From Falsiroseomonas sp046052145 (lineage in GTDB: Bacteria > Pseudomonadota > Alphaproteobacteria > Acetobacterales > Acetobacteraceae): a stretch of DNA of 64,000 nt. The translations under genes were made by a program, and so were the position numbers. Shown here piece after piece: positions 52,299 through 60,745 of the stretch (within the stretch, counting starts at the first letter, position 1; each line of letters starts with the position of its first letter). A model generated the notes under the pieces. It had not been told where the DNA came from, searched no databases, and was given only the letters and a program-made list of their open reading frames with translations. The DNA lies in the NCBI GenBank assembly GCA_046052145.1, contig JBJOMW010000004.1, positions 1 through 64,000 of the forward strand, given 5' to 3'.

Positions 52299-52418
52299 GG
52301 GGGGGGGGCAAGCTCACAGGGCTTTGCCTTTCGGCGGCGAGACGGATGGCTAAGCTCGCGCCATGCCAGGACAGCAGACAGCAGCACCGCAACCGGGCGA
52401 CATCCCGGGACGCCGGGC

Positions 52419-53567
52419 ATGACCGCCGGATTGCCGCGCCGCCCGCAGCCTGCCGCGGCGCTCGCCGGCGCATCCGCCGGGCCGCCGCAGCGCCTGGTGG
52501 CCGTGCTCTGCCCCGGCACGCCGCTGTCGGGCCGGACCGGGGGCATCGGCACCAGCCTGGGCAACCTGCTCGCTGAACTCGGCGCCAGCGCGCCGGACAT
52601 CGTGCCGCTGCTGATCGACACCCGCGGCGATGGCCATATCGCCCTCTCGCCCTTCTTCCTGGCGCGCGCGGCGGCGCGCATCGCCGGCAGCGCCCGCCGC
52701 CTGGCGTTGCTGCACGTCAACATGTCGGGCCATGGCAGCGCCGCGCGGAAGACCCTGCTGGTCAACCTCGCCGCCACGCTGCGCATCCCGGTGCTGGTGC
52801 AGCTGCACGGCGCCGATTTCGACAGCTTCTACCGTGGCCTGCCCGCACCGGCGCGCGCTGTGCTGCGGCGGACGCTGGCGCGGGCCGACCATGTGGTGGT
52901 GCTCGGCGAGCATTGGCGCCGTTTCATCATCGAGGAGATCGCGCTGCCACCCGGACGCGTCTCGGTGATCGCGAACGGCGTGCCGAGGCCAGCCCCGGCG
53001 TCGCGCCCGCACGGGCCGCCGCGGCTGCTCTTCCTCGGCAGGCTCGAGCCGCGCAAGGGCATGGCAGAGCTGATCGACGCGCTCGGCACGCCGGCGCTGC
53101 GCGCGCGCGATTGGTCGGCGACGCTCGCCGGCGATGGCGACCCTTCCCCCTATATGGCGCAGGCCGAGCGCCTGGGCATCGGCGCCCGCCTCTCCTTCCC
53201 CGGCTGGGTCGGGCCCGAGGCCGTGGCGCGGCTGCTGCGGGAGGCGCACTGCCTGCTGCTGCCCTCCTATGCCGAAGCACTGCCGATGGCGGTGATCGAG
53301 GCGCTGGCGCATGGCGTGCCGGTGGTGACCACGCCGGTCGGCGCGCTGCCCGATTATCTGCAGCACGAAGGCTCGGCGCTCTTCGTCCCGCCGGGCGACG
53401 TCGCGACGCTCGCCGCCACCATCGAACGCCTGCTGGACGAGGCCGCGCTACAGGCTGCGCTGGCGCAAGGCGGGCGCGCGGTCTTCGCGCGGCATTTCGA
53501 CATCGCCGCGGTCGCCGCGCAGATCGCCGGCCTCTATCGCGCCATCGCCGCCGCCCACGGCCGCTGA
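52419..53567 (+). CDS. Glycosyltransferase family 4 (GT-B)
   Basis: 382 residues. N-terminal GT-B half with GGIGTSLGNLLAEL and VQLHGADFDSFY; C-terminal nucleotide-sugar half with LLFLGRLEPRKGMAELIDAL and PSYAEALPMAVIEALAHGVP, including the family's E-x7-E pair. It transfers a sugar from an activated donor to a growing lipid-linked glycan at the inner face of the membrane. It is the first gene of the exopolysaccharide locus. Its last 34 bases overlap the convergent GT2 gene. Confidence 0.88.
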   Translation: MTAGLPRRPQPAAALAGASAGPPQRLVAVLCPGTPLSGRTGGIGTSLGNLLAELGASAPDIVPLLIDTRGDGHIALSPFFLARAAARIAGSARRLALLHVNMSGHGSAARKTLLVNLAATLRIPVLVQLHGADFDSFYRGLPAPARAVLRRTLARADHVVVLGEHWRRFIIEEIALPPGRVSVIANGVPRPAPASRPHGPPRLLFLGRLEPRKGMAELIDALGTPALRARDWSATLAGDGDPSPYMAQAERLGIGARLSFPGWVGPEAVARLLREAHCLLLPSYAEALPMAVIEALAHGVPVVTTPVGALPDYLQHEGSALFVPPGDVATLAATIERLLDEAALQAALAQGGRAVFARHFDIAAVAAQIAGLYRAIAAAHGR

Positions 53568-54577
53568 GCGGCGCCGGCAACCGGCAGCTCGCGCAGGATC
53601 CGGCTCGGGATCGGCTCGGCCGGCGGGATGCGCGGGCGAAGGAAGCCGCGCAAGGTGCCAATCATGTAGACCAGCCAGAGCGCCACCGCGTAGACGCCAA
53701 GCCGCAGCGAGCGCCGCCGCAGCGACATCACCACGAAGGGTGCCGCCGCAACCGCCGCCGCCAGCGCAACCGCCCAGGGCGCGCCTCGGCCGAGCAGCAG
53801 GATCGCGGGCAGGCTCGCCAACCAGACCGCAACGGCGAGCGACAGCGGCAGGATGCGTAGCTTGCGCAGCGCCTCGGACAGCCGCGGCGTGCCGAGCGTG
53901 GCGCGCGCCAACTCGCCCGCCCCCTGCACATAGCCGCTGCGCATGCGGGCCCAGAGCAGGCGATAGGCGTTCATCGTGTAGCCGTAATGCTCCACCGCCA
54001 CGCGGTCGAGCCGCGCCAGTCGCCACCCCGTGGCGCGCAGCCGCGTCGCCAGCTCGAATTCCTCGAAGCCGTGCAGGTTGCGGTCGGCGAGATAGCCCAC
54101 CTCCACGATGGCGCTGCGGCGATAAAGGCCACCGCCATCGAGCCGATCCACCTCGCCCGCCTGCAAATCCGCCCGCGGCCGCGCCGCGCGGGAGGCGAAC
54201 TCCAGATTGCTCACCTGCATCTCGCGCACCAGCCCGCCAATGCCGCCCAGCCGCGGCTCCTGCGCCGCGGCGGCAAGTGCCGCCTCAAGGAAGCCAGGCT
54301 GGAGCGCCATGTCGCCATCCATCAGATAGACGAACTCGCCGCGCGCATGCTGGAAGCCGAGCTGCGCCGCCGCGCCGCAGCCGCGGTCCTCGCGGTGCCG
54401 GAACTGCACGATGCGCACCGGATAGGCCGAGGCGATCTCGACCGTCCGGTCCTCCGACAGGCTGTCGGCCAGCACCACCTCGCCCTCAAGCCCGCACAGC
54501 GCCTCGAGGCTGCTCTCGATCGCCCGGGCGATATTGGCGTCTTCGTTGAGCGCCTTGATGACGATGCTGACCAGCAT
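53534..54577 (-). CDS. Glycosyltransferase family 2 with membrane anchor
   Basis: 347 residues. GT-A fold with SIVIKALNEDANI, ADSLSEDRT and the metal-binding D-x-D in YLMDGDMALQPG; GFEEFELATRLRATGW holds the catalytic-base region. Two or three C-terminal hydrophobic segments (LSLAVAVWLASLPAILLLG, WAVALAAAVAAAPFVVM) anchor it in the inner membrane. It should add a sugar during polysaccharide assembly. Downstream of algD and the CpsD-like gene on the minus strand. Confidence 0.87.
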   Translation of the reverse strand: MLVSIVIKALNEDANIARAIESSLEALCGLEGEVVLADSLSEDRTVEIASAYPVRIVQFRHREDRGCGAAAQLGFQHARGEFVYLMDGDMALQPGFLEAALAAAAQEPRLGGIGGLVREMQVSNLEFASRAARPRADLQAGEVDRLDGGGLYRRSAIVEVGYLADRNLHGFEEFELATRLRATGWRLARLDRVAVEHYGYTMNAYRLLWARMRSGYVQGAGELARATLGTPRLSEALRKLRILPLSLAVAVWLASLPAILLLGRGAPWAVALAAAVAAAPFVVMSLRRRSLRLGVYAVALWLVYMIGTLRGFLRPRIPPAEPIPSRILRELPVAGAAQRPWAAAMAR

Positions 54578-54603
54578 CCGACCCTCCGCCGTCGCAGCGC
54601 CGT

Positions 54604-55359
54604 TCAGAACAGCCCCCCCAGGACGCGCGGCAGCGGCCGCATGCGCCGGTTCAGCACCACGCCGACCAGGCTGCCCCCGGCCAACGCCACCTCCTCGCGC
54701 GCGCGGATCGCAATCGGGATCGGCGTCCTGTCCTGCCGCAGCACCATCACCACGCGCGGCTGCTCCGGCCCGAGGCGATGGAGGAAGGGCGATTCCAGGA
54801 TCGGCGGGCAGTCCACCACCACGAGGTCGTAGCCGGCGCGGACCTCCTCATGCAGCTCACGCAGGCTGCGCCCGCCGCGCCCTGGCGTACCGAAGGAGCC
54901 GCGCAGCGCGGTGGCGTGGAAGCTCGCCGCACCCACCGTGACAGAGGCGACCTCGACCTCCCCCCGCCCAAGATAGGCTGCGGCGAGGTCCGGCAGCGGC
55001 TGGGCGAAGGTGCCGCCCCCCTCCTCGCCCGCCTCGCTCGCATCGAGCAGCAGCACCCGGCAGAACGGCTCGGCCGCCGCGGCCGCCGCGATCTCGCGCG
55101 CCAGGGTCGAGACACCGTCGCCGCGCTGGGCCGCCGTCAGGTGCACCACCACGCCGCTGCCTTCGGCCATGCCGTTGCGCAGCCTGCCGAGCACCGGTGC
55201 GACCTCGCGGCCGAGGCTGATGCTGCCCGGCGGCAGTGGGACGTTCATCGAGATCACGGGCTGCGTCTCGCGCTGCATCCGGCGCGCCAGATCGCGCTCA
55301 CGCGGCATCGGCACGTCTCGCAGCGGTTCGGGCACAGGGCTCTCCTGCATCGCGCTCAC
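54604..55359 (-). CDS. CpsD/CapB-like polysaccharide ATPase with degenerate P-loop
   Basis: 251 residues. The fold follows the CpsD/Wzc kinase domain: HLTAAQRGDGVSTLAREIA at the Walker A position, VLLLDASEAG at A' and YDLVVVDCPPIL at B. The Walker A lysine is replaced by Val83 (GDGVST instead of GEGKST), and there is no Tyr-rich tail, so autokinase activity is doubtful; it may bind its GumC-like partner as a regulator. It starts with GTG overlapping the algD stop (GTGA); ATG 55350 is an alternative. Confidence 0.8.
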   Translation of the reverse strand: MSAMQESPVPEPLRDVPMPRERDLARRMQRETQPVISMNVPLPPGSISLGREVAPVLGRLRNGMAEGSGVVVHLTAAQRGDGVSTLAREIAAAAAAEPFCRVLLLDASEAGEEGGGTFAQPLPDLAAAYLGRGEVEVASVTVGAASFHATALRGSFGTPGRGGRSLRELHEEVRAGYDLVVVDCPPILESPFLHRLGPEQPRVVMVLRQDRTPIPIAIRAREEVALAGGSLVGVVLNRRMRPLPRVLGGLF

Positions 55360-56672
55360 CAGCAGATCCCCTCGTAGCGGCCACCGGTCGGACGTGCGGC
55401 CTCGGGCAGGCGCGCCAGGTCCACCAGGGTCTGATCCTGGCGCAGCGGCGGCAGGCTGCGTCCCTGCGGGATGCCCGCATGCGCCAGCACCAGCGTGTCG
55501 CCATGCGAGGCGACCGCATGCAGGTCGTCGGTCAGCAGCGAGGCGAGATGCGGGATGCGTCCCTGGATGAAGGCGAGGTTGGCACCGGTGAGCCGACCCA
55601 GGCAGACATCGTGGTCGAAGATCCTGAGCTCATAGCCCTTGCCGAACAGCCGCTCGGCGAGCTCCACCGCGGGGCTCTCGCGCAGATCGTCGGTGCCGCC
55701 CTTGAAGGCGAGCCCGATCAGCCCGACGCGCCGGTTGCCGGCGGCGCGCACCAGGTCGAAGGCACGCCGGACCTGCTCCTCGTTCGAGGAGAGCAGCGCG
55801 CCCATCATCGGGCAACTCACATCCAGGCTCTTGGCGCGGTAGAGCAGCGCGCGGAGATCCTTCGGCAGGCAGGACCCACCGAAGGCGAAGCCCGGGCGCA
55901 TATAGGCCGCCGAGACGTTCAGCCTGGTATCGGCGCAGACCGCCTCCATCACGCTGTGGCTGTCGATGCCGATCGGCTTGCAGATCGCGCCGATCTCATT
56001 GGCGAAGACGATCTTCGTCGCATGCCAGGCATTGCTGGTGTACTTGATCATCTCCGCCACTGCGGTCGGCACCATGAATTCGCGCCCGCCGCCCTGTAGC
56101 GCCACATCCCGAACCAAGGCGCGCGTGCGCTCGTCATCGGCGCCCAGCACGACGATGCCGGCCTGGTCGTGGTCACGGATCGCCGTGCCTTCGCGCAGGA
56201 ATTCCGGATAGATCGCGACGCCGAAGGCATCCCCGGCGCGCCCACCCGCCGCGCGTTCGAGCACCGGCGTCACCACGCCGGCCAGCGAGCCGGGCAGCAT
56301 CGTCGAACGCACGGCAACCGCGTGGAAGGCGCCCTTCTGCGCGATGGCCCTGCCAATCACCTCACAGACGCGCACCACCTGAGTCAGGTCAAGATCGCCA
56401 TTCGCGAGGCTCGGCGTGCCGACGCAGACGAAGCTGAGCTCCGAGGCCGCCACGGCTTCTGCGCCGTCGGTCGTGGCACGCAGTCGTCCCGCGGCGACCG
56501 CCTCGGCGATCAGCGGCGCGAGACCGTCCTCCACGATCGGCGCACGCCCGGCATTGATGGTCTCGACCTTCTGCCCGCTCGTATCGACTGCAACCACGCG
56601 ATGGCCATCGCGCGCGAGGCAGGCAGCAGACACAGCGCCGACATAGCCGATCCCGAACACGGAGATGCGCAT
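55356..56672 (-). CDS. algD: GDP-mannose/UDP-glucose 6-dehydrogenase family, AlgD-like
   Basis: 438 residues. NAD binding MRISVFGIGYVGAVSAACLA; the catalytic Cys is C268 in FGGSCLPKD, the same residue number as in Pseudomonas AlgD. AlgD-type enzymes oxidise GDP-mannose to GDP-mannuronic acid; UDP-glucose dehydrogenase is the other possibility. ATG 56672 is chosen because it starts the Rossmann strand; upstream frame has no recognisable sequence. It supplies a uronic acid donor for the polymer made by this locus. It is followed at once by the CpsD-like gene. Confidence 0.82.
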   Translation of the reverse strand: MRISVFGIGYVGAVSAACLARDGHRVVAVDTSGQKVETINAGRAPIVEDGLAPLIAEAVAAGRLRATTDGAEAVAASELSFVCVGTPSLANGDLDLTQVVRVCEVIGRAIAQKGAFHAVAVRSTMLPGSLAGVVTPVLERAAGGRAGDAFGVAIYPEFLREGTAIRDHDQAGIVVLGADDERTRALVRDVALQGGGREFMVPTAVAEMIKYTSNAWHATKIVFANEIGAICKPIGIDSHSVMEAVCADTRLNVSAAYMRPGFAFGGSCLPKDLRALLYRAKSLDVSCPMMGALLSSNEEQVRRAFDLVRAAGNRRVGLIGLAFKGGTDDLRESPAVELAERLFGKGYELRIFDHDVCLGRLTGANLAFIQGRIPHLASLLTDDLHAVASHGDTLVLAHAGIPQGRSLPPLRQDQTLVDLARLPEAARPTGGRYEGICW

Positions 56673-57026
56673 CGTCCCACCTGCCCCGCCTGGCTTCGCG
56701 CGGCGTATCGCCGCCTCTGCGCTGCATCGCCTGGCGCGACGGCGGCCGACAACCTTCGAACGCGCGATCAGGGTCAACACAGAGCGACCACGCGCAGCGA
56801 TACGGATAGCACCGTTGCCGCTCAACCAATGGTATCGCCGCGATCACGGTGGTGGGAGCCGCGCGCGTCGCGCGACGATCCGCTGATCAAGAAACTCTGA
56901 TCGCCTTCCACGCGCCTGCTCGCAGCTTCGGCATCACCGCGCGGCCCGCAGCGGCTTCATACTGCCGCCGCGCCCTCGGCAGGGTAGGGGCGCGCGCCGC
57001 GCGCAGCAGAAGGGGGAAGAGCCGCC
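56673..57026. other. Divergent control region between algD and the GumC-like gene
   Basis: 354 bases without a gene. It holds an inverted repeat GCGATAC (56797-56803) / GTATCGC (56832-56838). On the minus strand, TTGAGC, 17 bases and TATCGC could be a weak promoter for algD. I see no clear promoter for the plus-strand operon. Confidence 0.4.
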
Positions 57027-58724
57027 TTGGGGCCCATGGCCAGCCTTCCGTCAGCGCGCGAGGTGGTGGCGGTGGCGTTCCGCCACCGCTGGTCGCTGCT
57101 CCTTGCCGCGCTCCTGCCGGTCGCGGTCGGCCTTGCCCTGCCATTCTATCTGACCCCGCGCTACGAAGCGCGGACCCAGGTGCTGGTGAAGCCGGGCCGC
57201 GAATTCATGCCGCAGGCGGATGCGCCGGGCAGCATGCAGCTGCCGCAGACGACGATGCGCGAGATGGTGGATACCGTCACGCAGATCCTGCAGAGCAAGG
57301 ATCTGATCCGCGACGTGCTGCGCGATGAGACGGTGCCGAAACTCTACCCGGACATCGCGCGCCGCCTGCCGCGCGAGGCCTGGGACGACGCCGCCGGGCG
57401 CGCCCTGTTGGCCGACTTCTCGGTGGCGCCGGTCCGCCTGACCAACGTGATCGACATGGCACTGCGCAACACCGATCGCGAGGTGGCGACCCAGGCGCTG
57501 CGCACCATCCTCGCCCGTTCCCAAGAACGCCACGTCGCCGCCTTCAGCCAGCGCCGCAGCGCGCTGTTGGAAGCGCAGCTCGAGGATAACTCACGCCTCC
57601 TGGACACTGCGCAGCACGCACGCGCGGCCTATGTTGCCGAGCGCCAGCTTTTCTCACTGCCAGAGCAGCGCAACATCCTGGTGCAGCGACGCTCGCAGAT
57701 GAGCCAGGAGCTGCGCGAGGCAGAGATGCGCGACGCAAGCCTCACCCGGCAGATCGCTTATGTGACCGAAGAGCTCGCCCGCCAGCCGGAGACGATCACC
57801 GTCCAGGTCGTGAACCAGGCCTCGGCGGTCGCCGAGGATGCACAGCGCCGCCTGCACGAGCTGCGCCAACGCGAGCGCGAGCTGCTCAGCACCCTCGGCC
57901 CCCAGCACCCAGAGCTGCGCGCCAACCGCGCAGCGATCGCCGCCACCGAACAATCGCTGGCGCAGACCATGCGGCGTACCCAGGCGATCTCGACCGGCAT
58001 CAACCCGCTGAGCACCACGCTGCGCACCCAGCTCGCCACGCTGGAGTCCGAACGCGCACCGCTGGCAGGGCGGGTCACAGCGCTGCGCGCGGCGATCGAG
58101 GAGGATGACGCGCGGCTGCGCCGGATGGCCGAGGACGAGATCGGCCTGCGCGCGCTCGACCGGCGCATCACGGGCCTTGAGGGCGCGATACGCGACCTGC
58201 AGCAGCGCAGCACGGAAGCGCGATTCAGCGAGGAGCTGGACCGCGCGCAGGTGGCTGGCCTCAGCGTGATCCAGCAACCCTTCGCCTCCGAGCGTCCGGT
58301 CTCGCCGCAGCGCATCCCGTTCCTGGCTGGTGGGATTGTCGCGGGCGGGCTGCTGGCCGCGCTGCGATTGCTGCTGGCGCTGTCCTTCGGTAGCCGCTTC
58401 CTGACCGTGGAGACGGTGGAGCGGATGCTCGGCGTGCCGGTGCTGGCGGGCCTGCCGGCGCTGCCGCAGCCGCGCCGGCGGCTTGCCCTGCCCCGCCAGG
58501 CCGGACCGCCTGCCGCGCAGCTCGCGGACGCCGCGGCGCCGGCGGCACCGGTGAAGGCGCGCCTGCTCGGCCAAACGCTTGCCGCGGATGGACGCACGCT
58601 GCGGGTGGAATGGGCCTGCGGCGCCTGCGGCACGCCCGGTGCGCCGCAGGAGAGCATGTTCCGCCTGCCACCCTGCCGCTGCACGCGCTGCGGCGCGCTG
58701 AACGAGATCGAAACCGACGCATGA
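57027..58724 (+). CDS. GumC/Wzz-type chain-length protein with C-terminal zinc-ribbon-like tail
   Basis: 565 residues. An N-terminal membrane helix (SLLLAALLPVAVGLALPFYL) is followed by a Wzz domain, long periplasmic coiled coils (about 170-400), the second helix (AGGIVAGGLLAALRLLLAL) and a cytoplasmic tail. It sets polymer length and links export to assembly. The tail ends in C531-x2-C534 and C550-x-C552-x2-C555, a possible zinc ribbon not usual in this family. TTG 57027 has GGGGAAGA at ideal distance; ATG 57036 is the alternative. Followed by the lyase gene (ATGA). Confidence 0.82.
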   Translation: MGPMASLPSAREVVAVAFRHRWSLLLAALLPVAVGLALPFYLTPRYEARTQVLVKPGREFMPQADAPGSMQLPQTTMREMVDTVTQILQSKDLIRDVLRDETVPKLYPDIARRLPREAWDDAAGRALLADFSVAPVRLTNVIDMALRNTDREVATQALRTILARSQERHVAAFSQRRSALLEAQLEDNSRLLDTAQHARAAYVAERQLFSLPEQRNILVQRRSQMSQELREAEMRDASLTRQIAYVTEELARQPETITVQVVNQASAVAEDAQRRLHELRQRERELLSTLGPQHPELRANRAAIAATEQSLAQTMRRTQAISTGINPLSTTLRTQLATLESERAPLAGRVTALRAAIEEDDARLRRMAEDEIGLRALDRRITGLEGAIRDLQQRSTEARFSEELDRAQVAGLSVIQQPFASERPVSPQRIPFLAGGIVAGGLLAALRLLLALSFGSRFLTVETVERMLGVPVLAGLPALPQPRRRLALPRQAGPPAAQLADAAAPAAPVKARLLGQTLAADGRTLRVEWACGACGTPGAPQESMFRLPPCRCTRCGALNEIETDA

Positions 58725-60745
58725 GGGTGGGCTGGTATCTCCGCCGCCTGCGGCGGATGGGCACGGCGGAGATCGCCTGGCGCGCTACGGCGCTGCTGCG
58801 CCAGCAGGCCTGGCGCCGTCGGCGCGGCGAGGCCTGGCCGATGCCGGCCGCGCGCCCCTGCTGGCAGGGCGGCGTCCTGCCGGCGGGTGCGGCAGGCGAC
58901 GCGGCCGCCCGGCAGGCGCTGGCACGCCAGGCCGAGGCGGTGCTCGCCGGTGCTTGGCCAACACTGGCGGCCAGCGCGGATGTCTCGGGCACCGATCCAG
59001 CCTGGCATCGGGATCCGTTGACCGGGCGCGTCGCACCAGCGGCGACCTATGCCTTCGACGTGCCCTATCGCGACGAGGAGGCCGTCGGGAACGTCAAGCA
59101 TCTGTGGGAGCTGTCGCGGCTGCACCATGTCACGCTGCTCGCCGCGGCCTTCCACCAGGGCGGCGATGCCCGCCACGCGGAGCGGGCGGTGGCGCATCTG
59201 CGCTCCTGGTGGCGCGCCAATCCGCCGCTTTGCGGCGTCCACTGGGTCAGCGGCATCGAACTCGGCCTGCGGCTGATCGGCTGGGTCTGGGCGCGGCGGC
59301 TGCTGCAGGACTGGCCCGGCGTGGCGGCCACCTTCGAGAACAACCCGGCCTTCCAGCGCCAGCTGCACGCGCACCAATCCTGGCTCGCGGCTTTCCACAG
59401 CCGCGGCAGCTCTGCCAACAACCATCTGATTGCCGAACTGTGCGGGCTGCTGGCCGCAAGCCTCGCCTTCCCGCTCTTTGCCGAGAGCGCGGACTGGGCC
59501 CGTGACGCGGCGCGCGCGCTGGAGGCAGAGGCCGCCCGCCAGACCTTCCCCGACGGCATGAACCGCGAGCTGGCCGGCGCCTACCATGTCTTCGTGCTCG
59601 AACTGCTGCTGGTGGCGGGCTGCGAAGCCGATGCCGCCGGGGCGCCCCTCTCCGACGCCTTCTGGCAGCGCCTCGCTTCGATGGCCGATGCGCTGGCAGC
59701 GACGGTGGATGCGCGGCTCTCGCCCTCCCGTCAGGGCGATTCCGACGACGGCCGCGTGTTGGTGCTGGACGCGCCCGCCCGCCCGGCCGCGAGCGTGGTG
59801 TTGGACGCCTGCGCAGAGCTGCTGGGCGCCGCGCCCTGGTGGCCGGAGATCAAGGGCGGCAGCGTGACGGCGGCGTGCCTCGCGCAGATCGGGCGCAGGC
59901 GCGCGCTGCACCGGGGCCGGCCGGCGACACGGCCGCACCTCTTCCCGCAGGCCGGCATCGCCATGCTGCGCCATGCGCCCCGCGACGCTGAGGAGATCTG
60001 GTGCCGCTTCGACCATGGGCCGCACGGCTTCCTCGCCACCGCGGCGCATGCGCATGCCGACGCGCTGTCCTTCGAACTGCGCCTGGGCGGCCAGGAGATC
60101 CTGATCGATCCCGGCACCTATTGCTATCATGGCGAGGGCGCATGGCGGGACCGCTTCCGCGCCACCATCGCGCATAACGCGCTCGAGCTTGGCGGGCGGT
60201 CGCAGGCCGAGCCGGCTGGCCCCTTCCTCTGGCATACCCATCCCGCCGCCACGCTGCTCTCGGCTGAGGGGCTGGAGGACGGCCCCCGCGCCAGCGTGGA
60301 GGCGTGCCACGACGCCTATCGCCGGCTCGGCGCGCGCCATCGCCGCCGCCTGACGCTCGACCGCGCGGCGCGGCGGGTCGAGGTGGTGGACGTGGTGGAG
60401 GCGCCGGGCCCGCTGCCGGCGCGATTGGCCTTCCACCTGCATCCCGATATCGCCTGCACGCTGGAGGGCCCTCTCGCAACGCTGTCCTGGGCCGGCGCCG
60501 AAGGGCCGTGCCGAGCGCTGCTCGAACTGCCCGCCGCGCTGCGCTGGGCTGCCGGCCGCGGCGACGGCGCGCCAGTCGGCGGCTGGTACTCGCCGCGCTT
60601 CGGCCTGCGCCAGCCGACGACAACGCTGCTCGGCACCGGTCTGCTCCAGCCCGGGCAGGCGCTGCACAGCGTCGTTGCTTTCCTTCCCGCGCTCGCCTCA
60701 CCGCGGCGCGGCCCCCGCTCGACACAGGCGCTGGAGACCGGCTGA
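58721..60745 (+). CDS. Heparinase II/III family protein
   Basis: 674 residues. An alpha-helical toroid domain (to about 330) contains WVSGIELGLRLIGWVWA and SSANNHLIAELCGL. The following beta-sheet domain has HAHADALSFELRLGGQEI and IDPGTYCYHGEGAWRD, the heparinase II/III C-terminal signature, with candidate catalytic His and Tyr residues. Such lyases cleave uronic-acid polysaccharides by beta-elimination. It lacks an obvious signal peptide. In this locus it probably trims or recycles the polymer. Starts in ATGA with the GumC-like gene and overlaps the next gene by one base. Confidence 0.85.
   Translation: MRVGWYLRRLRRMGTAEIAWRATALLRQQAWRRRRGEAWPMPAARPCWQGGVLPAGAAGDAAARQALARQAEAVLAGAWPTLAASADVSGTDPAWHRDPLTGRVAPAATYAFDVPYRDEEAVGNVKHLWELSRLHHVTLLAAAFHQGGDARHAERAVAHLRSWWRANPPLCGVHWVSGIELGLRLIGWVWARRLLQDWPGVAATFENNPAFQRQLHAHQSWLAAFHSRGSSANNHLIAELCGLLAASLAFPLFAESADWARDAARALEAEAARQTFPDGMNRELAGAYHVFVLELLLVAGCEADAAGAPLSDAFWQRLASMADALAATVDARLSPSRQGDSDDGRVLVLDAPARPAASVVLDACAELLGAAPWWPEIKGGSVTAACLAQIGRRRALHRGRPATRPHLFPQAGIAMLRHAPRDAEEIWCRFDHGPHGFLATAAHAHADALSFELRLGGQEILIDPGTYCYHGEGAWRDRFRATIAHNALELGGRSQAEPAGPFLWHTHPAATLLSAEGLEDGPRASVEACHDAYRRLGARHRRRLTLDRAARRVEVVDVVEAPGPLPARLAFHLHPDIACTLEGPLATLSWAGAEGPCRALLELPAALRWAAGRGDGAPVGGWYSPRFGLRQPTTTLLGTGLLQPGQALHSVVAFLPALASPRRGPRSTQALETG

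Noticed and set aside
57758..60667. 969-residue minus-strand open frame
   Set aside because: Antisense to the GumC-like and lyase genes, which have clear motifs and overlapping starts.
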